Positions 23,306 to 32,693 of a stretch of DNA of 64,000 nt are shown here, piece by piece. The stretch's first letter is position 1. Every line of letters starts with the position of its first letter. The notes beneath the pieces were generated by a model. The model was not told the DNA's origin, ran no database searches, and was given only the letters and a program-made list of their open reading frames with translations. The stretch covers positions 707,749 to 771,748 of the forward strand of contig NZ_FOSE01000001.1 of assembly GCF_900114185.1 (NCBI RefSeq), written 5' to 3'. Source of the DNA: Cellulomonas sp. KH9. GTDB lineage: Bacteria; Actinomycetota; Actinomycetes; Actinomycetales; Cellulomonadaceae. Made by a program: the position numbers and the translations under genes.

Positions 23306-25828
23306 GTGATCGACGCGGGCACGACGACGGACGGCACGGCGGACGGGACGACGACGGGGCGCGGCACGGGCGCGCCCGGGCTGGTCCTGCGGCTCGACGC
23401 CCCGGCAGGCACCTGGACCGACGCCTTCCCGGTCGGCAACGGCCGGCTCGGCGCGATGGTCCACGGCGGCACGGACCACGAGCGCCTGCCGGTGAACGAC
23501 GACACGTGCTGGTCCGGGGCGCCGCTGGACGGGCCGCCGCAGCCGGTCGGGCCCCTGCCCCCGGGGGGCGCACCGCAGGTGGTCCGACGGGCGCGCGAGC
23601 TGCTGGCCGCGGGCGACCCGCTCGCGGCGGAGGCGGAGCTCGCGCGGCTGCAGAGCGGCTGGGTGCAGGCCTACCAGCCGCTGGTCGACCTGCTGCTGGA
23701 CCAGCCGCAGGCCGCCGGCGACGCGGGCTACCGGCGCACGCTGGACCTCGGCACGGGGGTCGTCACGACGACCTGGCGGTCCACCGCGGGTGGCGCGTGG
23801 CGGCAGGACGTGCTGGTGAGCCACCCGGACGGTGCGCTGCTGCTGGAGCGCACGGGCCCGGCCGCCGACGCGCGGGTGCGGCTGGCCTCGCCGCACCCGT
23901 GGGCCACGGCCCCGGCACCCGCGGCGCCGTCCGTGCCCGGCGCCGACCCCGTGCCGGGCGCCGACCCCGCGCCGGAGGCGCCGGACCCGCGGGCGGCGGT
24001 CCTCGTCGCGACCGTCGACATGCCGGCGCACGTGCTGCCGGACTGGGTGCAGGCGCCCGACCCGGTGCGGTACGGCGGACCGGCGGTGCACGCGGCCGTC
24101 GCGCTCGCGGTGCTCGTGGACGGGCCCGGCGCGTCCGCGCGGGTGGTCGACGGCGTCGTCGAGGTGCGCGGGGCGCGTCGCGTGCGGGTGCTGCTCACCA
24201 CGGCCTCCGACCACGACACCGCCACCGCCACGCTGCACGGCGACCGCCCGCGCGTGCGGGCCGACGCCCTCGCGGCGCTGGCCCGGGCGCTCGCCGACGT
24301 CGACGGGGTCGCGGCGCGGCACGTCGCCGACCACGCGGCGCTGATGGGGCGCGTCCACCTCGAGCTGGTCGACGTCCCGGTGCCGGACGTGCCGCTGGAC
24401 GCGCGGCTGGTGCGGCACGCGCAGGGCGAGGCGGACCCGCACCTGGCGGTGCTCGCGTTCCAGCTCGGTCGCTACCTGACGGTCGCGGGCTCCCGTCCCG
24501 GCACCCTGCCGCTGAACCTGCAGGGCATCTGGAACGACCGGGTGCGTCCGCCGTGGAGCTCGAACTACACGATCAACATCAACACCGAGATGAACTACTG
24601 GCCCACGCTGGTCGGGGACCTCGCGGAGTGCCACGAGCCGCTGCTGGGCTGGCTGGACCGGCTGGCCGTCGCGGGCGCGGGGACGGCCCGCACGCTGTAC
24701 GACGTGGGCGGCTGGGTGGCCCACCACAACAGCGACCCCTGGTGCTTCTCGGGGCCCACGGGTCGCGGTCACGACTCCGCGAGCTGGTCGTCCTGGCCGC
24801 TGGGCGGGGCGTGGCTCGCGCGCCACGTGGTCGACCACCACGACTGGACCGGCGACGTCGAGGCGCTGCGCCGCCACTGGCCCGTGGTGCGCGGCGCGGC
24901 GCGCGCGGTGCTCGACCTGCTGGTGGAGCTGCCCGACGGCACGCTCGGCACGTCCCCCGCGACCAGCCCGGAGAACCTCTACCTGCTGCCCGACGGGCGT
25001 TCGGCGTCGGTGTCGGTGTCGACCACGGCGGACCTGGCGATCGTCCGGGACCTGCTGGAGCACGTGCGACGCCTGGCGCCGGTCGCGGGCGACCACGACG
25101 AGGACCTGCGGGCGGACGTCGACGGTGCGCTCGAGCGCCTGCCCACCGAGCGGGTGGGGGCGGACGGGCGCCTGGCCGAGTGGTCCACGGACGTCCCGGA
25201 CGCCGAGCCCGGCCACCGTCACCAGTCGCACCTGTACCGGGTGTTCCCCGGCACGTCCGTCGACCCGGACACCGCCCCCGGGCTGGCGGCCGCCGCGACG
25301 CGCACCCTGGACGCGCGGGGCCCGGACTCGACGGGGTGGTCGCTCGCGTGGCGGCTGGCGCTGCGGGCGCGGCTGCGGGACCCCGCGGGGGTCGCGACGC
25401 TCGTCGACGCCTTCCTGCACCCCGTCGACGCGGACCTCCCGGGCGACCCGTCCGGTGCCGGGGGCCCTCCGCGCGGTGGGGTGTACCGCTCGCTGCTGTG
25501 CGCGCACCCGCCGTTCCAGATCGACGGGAACCTCGGGTTCACCGCCGGTGTGGCCGAGGCGCTGGTGCAGGCGCACCGCCGCGGCGCGGACGGCGTCCGG
25601 GAGGTCCACCTGCTGCCGGCGCTGCCCGCCGCGTGGCCCACGGGCCGTGTGCAGGGGCTGCGGTTGCGCGGTGGGCTGCGGGTCGCCGACCTGCGGTGGC
25701 GCGACGGTCGGGTGGTGCGCGCCGTCCTGACGGGGGACCGGCCCGGTGTGGTCGACGTGCGCGAGGGCGACGTGCGGCGCCACGTCACGCTGCGACCGGG
25801 GGCGCCGGTCGTCGTCGCGGGGGAGTGA
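23306..25828 (+). CDS. GH95 alpha-L-fucosidase-like glycoside hydrolase
   Basis: An 840-residue glycosidase of family GH95, typically alpha-1,2-L-fucosidases of plant hemicellulose and glycans. The N-terminal beta domain starts with the substrate-pocket block DAFPVGNGRLGAMVHGG. The catalytic (alpha/alpha)6 barrel shows SSNYTININTEMNYWP (the paired Asn), TSPENLY (general acid Glu) and QIDGNLGFTAG (Asp). There is no signal peptide, so it acts on imported oligosaccharides. A Pro/Ala-rich insert lies around residues 205-230. The start is uncertain (GTG at 23300 or 23306, no clear ribosome binding site). Three bases separate its stop from the convergent LacI gene. Confidence 0.85.
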   Translation: MIDAGTTTDGTADGTTTGRGTGAPGLVLRLDAPAGTWTDAFPVGNGRLGAMVHGGTDHERLPVNDDTCWSGAPLDGPPQPVGPLPPGGAPQVVRRARELLAAGDPLAAEAELARLQSGWVQAYQPLVDLLLDQPQAAGDAGYRRTLDLGTGVVTTTWRSTAGGAWRQDVLVSHPDGALLLERTGPAADARVRLASPHPWATAPAPAAPSVPGADPVPGADPAPEAPDPRAAVLVATVDMPAHVLPDWVQAPDPVRYGGPAVHAAVALAVLVDGPGASARVVDGVVEVRGARRVRVLLTTASDHDTATATLHGDRPRVRADALAALARALADVDGVAARHVADHAALMGRVHLELVDVPVPDVPLDARLVRHAQGEADPHLAVLAFQLGRYLTVAGSRPGTLPLNLQGIWNDRVRPPWSSNYTININTEMNYWPTLVGDLAECHEPLLGWLDRLAVAGAGTARTLYDVGGWVAHHNSDPWCFSGPTGRGHDSASWSSWPLGGAWLARHVVDHHDWTGDVEALRRHWPVVRGAARAVLDLLVELPDGTLGTSPATSPENLYLLPDGRSASVSVSTTADLAIVRDLLEHVRRLAPVAGDHDEDLRADVDGALERLPTERVGADGRLAEWSTDVPDAEPGHRHQSHLYRVFPGTSVDPDTAPGLAAAATRTLDARGPDSTGWSLAWRLALRARLRDPAGVATLVDAFLHPVDADLPGDPSGAGGPPRGGVYRSLLCAHPPFQIDGNLGFTAGVAEALVQAHRRGADGVREVHLLPALPAAWPTGRVQGLRLRGGLRVADLRWRDGRVVRAVLTGDRPGVVDVREGDVRRHVTLRPGAPVVVAGE

Positions 25829-25831
25829 GGC

Positions 25832-26866
25832 CTAGGCCGTCCCGGCAGGGGCGGGCGCCGTCGACTCGCGGACGATGAGCTCGGTCGCGAGGTCGATCCG
25901 CAGGTTGGCGGGCCGCTGGCCGGCGGCCAGGCTGAGGACCATCTCGGTGGCGGTGCCGGCCATCTCGCGCAGCGGCTGGCGCACGGTGGTGAGGGAGGGC
26001 CCCAGCCACTGGGCGAGCGGGATGTCGTCGTAGCCGACGACCGAGACGTCCCCGGGGATGGACAGGCCCAGCTCGCGCACCGCGCGCATGACGCCCAGGC
26101 TCTGGTAGTCCGAGCCGGCGAAGATCGCGGTGGGCCGGTCGGGGCGCGACAGCAGCTCCAGGCCGTGCTCGTACCCGCCCGTCACGTGGAAGTCGCCCCA
26201 CCGCACGAGTGACGGGTCGGGGCGGATGCCCGCCTCCTCGAGCGCGCTGCGGTAGCCGTCGACGCGGGCGCGGGAGCACAGCACGTCGGCCGGGCCGGCG
26301 ATGACCCCCACCCGGCGGTGCCCGAGGGACAGCAGGTGCCGGGTGGCGATGAGCCCGCCGTTCCAGTTGTTCGACCCGACGGTCGGGACGCCCGCGGGCG
26401 GCTCGCCGAACGTGTCGACCACGACGAAGGGGATCGAGCGGGACTCGAGCTGGTGCCGCTGCGTGGCGTCCAGGCTCGACAGGACGAGCAGCACGCCCAG
26501 GGGGCGGCGGGCCAGGATGTCGTCGATGAGCTCCTGCTGCGGGCGGTGCGCCCCGCCGAGCTCGGACAGCACGACGCCGACGCGCCGTGCGGCGGCGGCG
26601 TCCTCGACGCCCTTGATGACCTCCTGCGCCCACGCGTTGTCGATGTGGTTGAACACCAGGTCGATGAGGTTGGGGTCACCGGCCCCGCGCCCGCGGCGGC
26701 GCCGGTAGCTGTGCTCCTCGAGGATCGCCTCCACGCGCGTGCGGGTGCCGGCGGCCACGTCGGCGCGTCCGTTGAGCACCTTCGAGACCGTGGGGACGGA
26801 CACCCCGGCGAGCGCCGCGATCTCGGCGATCGTGACGTTCCGACCGCCGTCGCTGGACGTGGTCAC
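25832..26866 (-). CDS. LacI-family transcriptional regulator of the ABC importer operon
   Basis: A 344-residue repressor with HTH at residues 11-60 (IAEIAALAGVSVPTVSKVL) and a sugar-binding effector domain ending in LIVRESTAP. The GTG at 26866 follows AGGAG. It is divergent from the LplB-type importer operon, whose promoter carries a perfect GCAAACGTTTGC site, so this protein is the likely repressor there. It uses a TAG stop. Confidence 0.9.
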   Translation of the reverse strand: MTTSSDGGRNVTIAEIAALAGVSVPTVSKVLNGRADVAAGTRTRVEAILEEHSYRRRRGRGAGDPNLIDLVFNHIDNAWAQEVIKGVEDAAAARRVGVVLSELGGAHRPQQELIDDILARRPLGVLLVLSSLDATQRHQLESRSIPFVVVDTFGEPPAGVPTVGSNNWNGGLIATRHLLSLGHRRVGVIAGPADVLCSRARVDGYRSALEEAGIRPDPSLVRWGDFHVTGGYEHGLELLSRPDRPTAIFAGSDYQSLGVMRAVRELGLSIPGDVSVVGYDDIPLAQWLGPSLTTVRQPLREMAGTATEMVLSLAAGQRPANLRIDLATELIVRESTAPAPAGTA

Positions 26867-27037
26867 GTGCTCTCCTCTGACCGGGGCGCCCCTCGCGTCC
26901 GCCGTGGCCCGGCGCGACGCACCCGGGACGGGTTCGCAAGTTTCGAGAGCGACGGTAGCACCGGCCACGGGGGTCTGTCCGAGATGTGCCCGGACGTCCG
27001 TGACGCGGCCTCCCGGGTCTCGGTTCGGTCACGTGGG

Positions 27038-27066
27038 TTGACGCACCGCAAACGTTTGCCTAACGT
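27038..27066 (+). promoter_or_regulatory. promoter of the ABC importer operon
   Basis: TTGACG (27038-27043) and TAACGT (27061-27066) are separated by exactly 17 bases, an ideal spacing for the main sigma factor. Transcription should begin near 27073. Confidence 0.65.
27048..27059. promoter_or_regulatory. LacI operator inside the importer promoter
   Basis: GCAAACGTTTGC is a perfect 12-base palindrome located between the -35 and -10 hexamers, so a bound repressor would block RNA polymerase directly. Confidence 0.75.
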
Positions 27067-27128
27067 GGCGGCCACACGGCGGCGGGATCGTCCGTCGACA
27101 CATTTCGGCCACGAGGGCGTGGAGATCG

Positions 27129-27242
27129 ATGCAGGCGCAGCAGCAGGACGTGCACCCGGCTCCGCCCGGTCCGTCGCCGCACGGCCATGGCCGTCACCTC
27201 CGGGGCACCGCGCAGGTGCTCCTCGCACCCGAAGGGTGGTGA
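27129..27242 (+). CDS. possible 37-residue leader ORF of the importer operon
   Basis: An ATG at 27129 opens a frame rich in Gln, Pro and His that ends with TGA at 27240-27242, four bases before the permease ATG. GGAG lies only four bases before the start, which is short. No known domain. It may couple translation to the permease gene or be a chance frame in a 5' leader of about 175 bases that otherwise shows nothing. Confidence 0.25.
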   Translation: MQAQQQDVHPAPPGPSPHGHGRHLRGTAQVLLAPEGW

Positions 27243-27246
27243 AGCC

Positions 27247-28290
27247 ATGTCCACGGACGGTGTGACCGTCGCCGGGGGCGCCCCGCAGGCGGCCCTCCGG
27301 GACCCGGCGGCAGCCGCAGCGGCGCACTCCGCCGTCGCCGGCCCCCCGGAGCCCGGCGGCCGGGCGGCCCGCCGGCGTCGTGCCGGGCACATGACCTGGC
27401 GGCGCGCGCTGCGCCGCGACTGGCAGCTCTACACGCTGCTGGTCCTGCCGCTGGTCTTCTTCCTGATCTTCCGCTACCTGCCGATGTTCGGGAACGTCAT
27501 CGCGTTCCGGCGGTTCCGGCCCGGCGGGTCGATCTTCGGCGAGGAGTGGGTCGGTCTGCACTACGTGCGGATGTTCATCAACGACCCCACGTTCTGGAAC
27601 GTCTTCCAGAACACCCTCGTCCTGGGCGTGCTGAGCCTGGTCATCATCTTCCCGCTGCCGATCGTGCTGGCGCTCATGCTCAACGAGCTGCGCTCGCGGC
27701 GCTTCAAGCGGCTCGTCCAGACCATCTCGTACCTGCCGCACTTCATGTCGGTCGTCATCGTCGCCGGCCTGGTGTTCCAGATCACCGCGATGCGCGGGAC
27801 CATCAACCAGGTCGTCACCGCGTTCGGTGGTGAGGCCGTCCCCTTCATGCAGCTGGCGGAGTGGTTCCGCACCATCTACGTCGGCTCGGAGATCTGGCAG
27901 ACCGTCGGCTGGGGCACGATCCTCTACCTCGCCGCGCTGTCCACGGTCGACCCGCAGCTCTACGAGGCCGCCCGGATCGACGGGGCCAACCGCTGGCGCC
28001 AGACGTGGCACGTCACGCTGCCCGGCATCCGCCCCACGATGGTCGTGCTGCTCATCCTCAACATCGGGTCGTTCATGGCGGTCGGGTTCGAGAAGATCCT
28101 GCTGCTGTACAACCCCCTGCTGTACCCGACGGCCGACGTCATCGCGACGTACCTGTACCGGGTCGGCATCGGCTCGAGCCAGTTCTCGTACGCGACGGCC
28201 ATCGGCCTGTTCGAGGCGCTCATCGGCCTCACCCTCGTCCTGTCGGCCAACGCGATCTCGCGTCGAGTGGTGGGAGCGTCCCTGTGGTGA
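27247..28290 (+). CDS. ABC sugar importer permease, LplB type
   Basis: A 347-residue membrane protein. A hydrophilic Ala/Pro/Arg-rich N-terminus of about 50 residues precedes six transmembrane segments; the cytoplasmic EAA loop is EAARIDGANRWRQTWHVTLPGI. It is closest in style to LplB/YteP permeases, which import oligo-uronides such as aldouronates or rhamnogalacturonan pieces without a dedicated ATPase in the operon. No ATPase gene is present here either, so a shared MsmX-like ATPase is expected. It overlaps the next permease gene by 4 bases. Confidence 0.9.
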   Translation: MSTDGVTVAGGAPQAALRDPAAAAAAHSAVAGPPEPGGRAARRRRAGHMTWRRALRRDWQLYTLLVLPLVFFLIFRYLPMFGNVIAFRRFRPGGSIFGEEWVGLHYVRMFINDPTFWNVFQNTLVLGVLSLVIIFPLPIVLALMLNELRSRRFKRLVQTISYLPHFMSVVIVAGLVFQITAMRGTINQVVTAFGGEAVPFMQLAEWFRTIYVGSEIWQTVGWGTILYLAALSTVDPQLYEAARIDGANRWRQTWHVTLPGIRPTMVVLLILNIGSFMAVGFEKILLLYNPLLYPTADVIATYLYRVGIGSSQFSYATAIGLFEALIGLTLVLSANAISRRVVGASLW

Positions 28291-29213
28291 CCGCCGAGAA
28301 CGTCACGCGCCTCGACGAGCGGCTGTCGCAGTCGACGGTCCGCGCCGTCAAGGACACCCGCGCCTACACGGCGTTCCGCGTCGTCAACGGCACGCTGCTG
28401 GTGATCATCGCCCTGGTCACGCTGTACCCGTTCGTCAACCTCGTCGCGCAGGCGTTCAGCTCCGAGTCGTACATCAACGCCGGCCAGGTCAACCTGTGGC
28501 CCAAGGGCTTCAACGTCACGACGTTCCAGCTCGTCATGGGCGACGCGATGTTCTGGCGCAACTACCAGAACACCGTGTACTACACCGTCGTCGCGACGCT
28601 CGTCGCGATGGTGCTGACGACGACGTTCGCCTACGCGATCTCGAAGTACCACCTCAAGGGCCGCAAGGTGTTCATCGGCATCGCCGTGTTCACCATGTTC
28701 TTCAACGGCGGCCTGATCCCCAACTACGTCCTGGTGAACGAGCTGGGGCTGCGCAACAGCGTGTGGGCGATCGCCCTGCCGAACGCCATCAGCGTGTTCA
28801 ACCTGCTCGTGATGAAGTCGTTCTTCGAGAACTTCTCCACCGAGCTGGAGGAAGCGGCCGAGATCGACGGCCTGAGCACCTACGGCAAGCTCTGGCGGAT
28901 CGTGCTGCCGCTGAGCAAGGCGGTCATCGCCACGATGATCCTGTTCTACGCGGTCTCGTTCTGGAACTCGTGGTTCGCCGCGTTCCTCTACATGGACCAC
29001 CGCGACCTCTACCCGGTGACCGTCTACCTGCGGAACCTCATCGCCGGTGCGACGAGCGTCGACGGTGCCGCCGGGTCGGCCGAGGCGACGCAGATCGCGG
29101 CCAACGTCAAGGCGGTGACGATGCTGCTCACCGTCCTGCCGATCGTGTGCCTCTACCCGTTCGTGCAGAGGTACTTCGTGTCGGGCGTGATGCTCGGCTC
29201 CGTCAAGCAGTGA
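28287..29213 (+). CDS. ABC sugar importer permease, YtcP/LplC type
   Basis: A 308-residue membrane protein with six transmembrane segments and the EAA loop EEAAEIDGLSTYGKLWRIVLPLSK. The GTG at 28287 overlaps the preceding TGA as GTGA; the adjacent GTG at 28284 is the alternative. It forms the membrane channel with the LplB-type partner. A GC-rich hairpin (29234-29253) separates it from the binding-protein gene. Confidence 0.9.
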   Translation: MTAENVTRLDERLSQSTVRAVKDTRAYTAFRVVNGTLLVIIALVTLYPFVNLVAQAFSSESYINAGQVNLWPKGFNVTTFQLVMGDAMFWRNYQNTVYYTVVATLVAMVLTTTFAYAISKYHLKGRKVFIGIAVFTMFFNGGLIPNYVLVNELGLRNSVWAIALPNAISVFNLLVMKSFFENFSTELEEAAEIDGLSTYGKLWRIVLPLSKAVIATMILFYAVSFWNSWFAAFLYMDHRDLYPVTVYLRNLIAGATSVDGAAGSAEATQIAANVKAVTMLLTVLPIVCLYPFVQRYFVSGVMLGSVKQ

Positions 29214-29233
29214 GGCCCCAGGCCCTCAGACCC

Positions 29234-29253
29234 CCGCTGCCCCCGGGCGGCGG
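29234..29253 (+). other. hairpin between permease and binding-protein genes
   Basis: Nine-base arms (29234-29242 with 29245-29253, one GU pair) form a tight GC-rich hairpin in the 85-base gap. It may stabilise or process the message so that the binding protein is made in excess, or weakly terminate. Confidence 0.35.
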
Positions 29254-29301
29254 TGCACTTCCCCGGATCAGGACGACGACGTTCCACCCCGAAGGAGAAT
29301 G

Positions 29302-30963
29302 ATGAGGACGACGAAGAAGCGGCCCCTCGCGCTCGCCGCGACCGCCGCGACCCTCGCGCTGGCCCTGGCGGCCTGCTCGGGTGGCACGGACGACGAGGCG
29401 GCGAAGACGCCCGAGGCGAGCGACCTCGGCCAGGTCGGCGCGATGGAGGACTACGGCGTCGGCACGACGTTCAAGGCCACCGAGCCGGTGAGCTTCGGGC
29501 TGATGTACCGCGACCACCCGAACTACCCGCTCAAGGACGACTGGGACATCCTCACCAAGCTCAAGGAGAACCAGAACGTCGAGTTCGACATCCAGACCGC
29601 CCCGCTGTCGGACTGGCAGCAGGCGCAGTCGATCGCCATCGGCGCCGGCAACGCACCGGACATCATCTCGGTGACCTACCCCGGCCAGGAGGTGGCGTTC
29701 GTCGCGGGTGGGGCGATCCTGCCGGTCAGCGACTACGTCGAGCACATGCCGAACTTCCTCGACAAGGTCGAGAAGTGGGACCTGCAGGCCGACATCGACC
29801 GCATGCGCCAGGAGGACGGCAAGTACTACGTGCTGCCCGGCCTGCGTGAGTCGGTCCGCCCGTCCTACACGTACGCGGTCCGCAAGGACGTGTGGGAGCA
29901 GCTCGGCCTCAGCCTGGAGCCGGAGACCTACGAGGACTTCGCCGCCGACCTGGCCAAGGTCAAGGCCGCCTACCCCGACAAGTACCCGCTGTCCGACCGC
30001 TGGTCGGCCAACGGCCCGCTCGAGGCGTCCCTCAACGTCGCCGCCCCGAACTTCGGCACCGCTGCGGGCTGGGGCTACGGCGAGGGCGTGTGGTGGGACG
30101 AGGACGCCGAGGAGTTCGTCTACACCGGCGCCATGGACGAGTACCGCGAGCTGCTCGAGTACTTCAACGGCCTCGTCGCGGACGGCCTCATGGACCCCGA
30201 GAGCCTGATCCAGGAGGACGACCAGGCCCTCACCAAGATCGCGTCGGGCCAGACGTTCGCGCAGCTGACGAACGACCAGGAGATCCTCAAGATCCGCACC
30301 GCGATGACCGAGACCGGCACCGCCGGTGAGGTCGCGATGATCCGGGTGCCGGGCGGTCCGGCCGGCGACATCGTCGCGGGCGGGCGCCTCATCAGCGGCG
30401 TCATGCTCTCGTCGTCGGTGGCCGAGGAGGACGACTTCCTCGCGATGCTCCAGTTCCTCGACTGGCTGTTCTACTCCGACGAGGGGCTCGAGTTCGCCAA
30501 GTGGGGCGTCGAGGGCGAGACCTACACCAAGGACGCCGACGGCAAGCGCACCCTCATGCCGGAGATCGACCAGAACGGTCTGAACCCCGGGGCGCCGAAG
30601 TCGCTCAACGTCGACTACGGCTACCACAACGGCGTGTGGATGCTCGAGCACGGCTCCTCCGACGAGCTCGACCAGTCGATGCTGCGGCCCGAGGTCGTGG
30701 AGTTCGTCGAGTCGATGTCCGACAAGGAGCTCGCGCCGGTGGCGCCGCCGGCCCCGCTCGACGAGCTCGAGCGCGAGCAGGTGTCGCTGTGGACGACGGC
30801 CCTCAAGGACCACGTCTGGCAGAACACCGCCGCCTTCATCCTCGGCCAGCGCTCGTTCGACGAGTGGGACGCGTACGTCGCCGAGCTCGAGGGCAAGAAC
30901 GTGCAGCAGTACCTGGACGTCGTGAACGGCGCGCAGCAGCGCTTCGCCGACGCGAACGACTGA
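29302..30963 (+). CDS. ABC sugar importer substrate-binding lipoprotein, LplA type
   Basis: A 553-residue extracellular solute-binding protein. A basic N-terminus and hydrophobic core lead to the lipobox ALAAC (Cys about residue 25), then a Ser/Glu-rich linker and a large family-1 fold with many aromatic residues suited to sugar stacking. The size of about 550 matches LplA/YtcQ proteins for oligo-uronides. Two ATGs lie in tandem; the second (29302) has better spacing from AAGGAG (29292-29297). A strong terminator follows. Confidence 0.9.
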   Translation: MRTTKKRPLALAATAATLALALAACSGGTDDEAAKTPEASDLGQVGAMEDYGVGTTFKATEPVSFGLMYRDHPNYPLKDDWDILTKLKENQNVEFDIQTAPLSDWQQAQSIAIGAGNAPDIISVTYPGQEVAFVAGGAILPVSDYVEHMPNFLDKVEKWDLQADIDRMRQEDGKYYVLPGLRESVRPSYTYAVRKDVWEQLGLSLEPETYEDFAADLAKVKAAYPDKYPLSDRWSANGPLEASLNVAAPNFGTAAGWGYGEGVWWDEDAEEFVYTGAMDEYRELLEYFNGLVADGLMDPESLIQEDDQALTKIASGQTFAQLTNDQEILKIRTAMTETGTAGEVAMIRVPGGPAGDIVAGGRLISGVMLSSSVAEEDDFLAMLQFLDWLFYSDEGLEFAKWGVEGETYTKDADGKRTLMPEIDQNGLNPGAPKSLNVDYGYHNGVWMLEHGSSDELDQSMLRPEVVEFVESMSDKELAPVAPPAPLDELEREQVSLWTTALKDHVWQNTAAFILGQRSFDEWDAYVAELEGKNVQQYLDVVNGAQQRFADAND

Positions 30964-30970
30964 CAGGAGC

Positions 30971-31005
30971 GGGCCCGGTCCTCGTCCCCGACGAGGGCCG
31001 GGCCC
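30971..31005 (+). terminator. terminator after the importer operon
   Basis: Sixteen-base arms (30971-30986 with 30990-31005, one mismatch) around a three-base loop, followed by TT. It separates the importer genes from the GH39 operon. Confidence 0.75.
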
Positions 31006-31145
31006 TTCCGCTGCCGGGCGGCGGAGGTCGCCCGGTGCGACCCCTGCACCGCCTCACCTGACACGTACCGCCACGTGCGAGGGTTGTCCCCGTCCGCCGC
31101 GGCGGACGTCGAACCCCCTGCCACCGTCGCCTGGAGGTCGCACCC

Positions 31146-32693
31146 GTGCGCACCGTCGTCCCCGCCCAGCCCACCGGCCCGCTGCCCGACGCCTGGCGCG
31201 CGTGCGTCGGCACCGGCCGCATGAACCTCGCCCTGCGGTCCGACTACCGCGACTCGCTGACCCAGGTGCAGCGCGAGGTCGGGTTCCACCACATCCGCGG
31301 CCACGGCGTGCTGTCGGACGACATGGGCGTCCTGCGGACCGACGAGGTCGACGGCCGGACCCACACCCGGTACGCCTTCACGTACGTCGACCAGGTGCAC
31401 GACTTCTTCCTGTCGGTCGGCATCCGGCCGTTCCTCGAGCTGGGCTTCATGCCCTCGCAGCTCGCGTCGGGCGACCAGACGGTGTTCTGGTGGAAGGGCA
31501 ACGTGACGCCGCCGCGCGACCACGACGAGTGGACCGCGCTGGTGCGGGCGTTCGTGCGTCACCAGATCGACCGGTACGGCATCGAGGAGGTGCGCCGCTG
31601 GCCGATCGAGGTGTGGAACGAGCCCAACCTCACCGTCTTCTGGAAGGACGCCGACCAGGAGGCGTACTTCCGCCTCTACGAGGAGACGGCGCGCGCGATC
31701 AAGGACGTCGACGCGGACCTGCAGGTCGGCGGGCCTGCCATCTGCGGCGGCTCCGACGACGAGTGGTGGGCGCCGTTCACCGACTTCGTGACGCGCCGCG
31801 ACGTGCCGATCGACTTCGTCAGCCGGCACGCGTACTCGTCCGGCCCGGTCCAGCGGATCCCGTTCGGGGTCTACCAGACGCAGATGCCGCCGCAGGACCT
31901 GCTGCACCAGTTCGGCGCACCGCGCCGCTACCTCGAGGGCACGGCGCTGGCCGGGCTGCCGGTGCACATCACGGAGTTCAACACCTCCTACCGGCCCGAC
32001 AACCCGATCCACGACACCGCGTACAACGCGGCGTTCCTGGCCCCGGTGGTCGCGGGCGGCGGCGACGTCGTCGACTCGTTCTCGTACTGGACGTTCTGCG
32101 ACGTGTTCGAGGAGGCGAACGTCCCCACGTCGTTCTTCCACGGCGGGTTCGGCATGCTCACCCACCGGCAGGTCGCCAAGCCGACGTACCACCTGTACAC
32201 GTTCATGGCGCGCATGGGCCGCGACGTGCTGTCGCGCGGTGCGGACCACCTGGTCTGCGCCGACCCCGACGGCCGCGTCACCGTGCTGGCCTGGCAGCCC
32301 GTGGGGGGCACCGACGCCGCCGACACGGCCGCGGAGCACCGCGTCGAGCTGTCGCTGCCGGTGCGCGGTGACGCCGCGTTCGTGCTGCGCGAGCGCGTCA
32401 ACGAGCACGACGGCAACGCGTTCGCCGCGTGGCGCGAGATGGGCCGCCCGATGTCCCCGACGGCCCGCGAGCTGGACGTGCTGCGTGCGTGCGCCCGGCC
32501 CGCCGTCGAGCACGACCTGGCCCGCGGCGCCGACGGGCGCGTGGACCTCGACCTCGTCCTGGGGCGTCACGAGGTCACGTTCGTCGAGCTCACGCCCGTG
32601 TCCCCGACGCACCACGAGGGCCTGGACGACCGCCGCCTGCTGGGCGTGTCGGACGACCGCCTCGTCGCCGCCCACGAGCGGGGGCGGGCGTGA
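31146..32693 (+). CDS. GH39 glycosidase, probable beta-xylosidase
   Basis: A 515-residue cytoplasmic enzyme with the GH39 barrel. The acid/base Glu is in EVWNEPNLTVFW (near residue 160) and the nucleophile Glu in HITEFNTSY (near residue 278). No signal peptide, so it cleaves imported xylo-oligosaccharides. The GTG at 31146 follows GGAGG. It lies after the importer terminator, and its stop overlaps the YesL-like gene start. This placement supports a xylan or glucuronoxylan substrate for the importer. Confidence 0.88.
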   Translation: MRTVVPAQPTGPLPDAWRACVGTGRMNLALRSDYRDSLTQVQREVGFHHIRGHGVLSDDMGVLRTDEVDGRTHTRYAFTYVDQVHDFFLSVGIRPFLELGFMPSQLASGDQTVFWWKGNVTPPRDHDEWTALVRAFVRHQIDRYGIEEVRRWPIEVWNEPNLTVFWKDADQEAYFRLYEETARAIKDVDADLQVGGPAICGGSDDEWWAPFTDFVTRRDVPIDFVSRHAYSSGPVQRIPFGVYQTQMPPQDLLHQFGAPRRYLEGTALAGLPVHITEFNTSYRPDNPIHDTAYNAAFLAPVVAGGGDVVDSFSYWTFCDVFEEANVPTSFFHGGFGMLTHRQVAKPTYHLYTFMARMGRDVLSRGADHLVCADPDGRVTVLAWQPVGGTDAADTAAEHRVELSLPVRGDAAFVLRERVNEHDGNAFAAWREMGRPMSPTARELDVLRACARPAVEHDLARGADGRVDLDLVLGRHEVTFVELTPVSPTHHEGLDDRRLLGVSDDRLVAAHERGRA

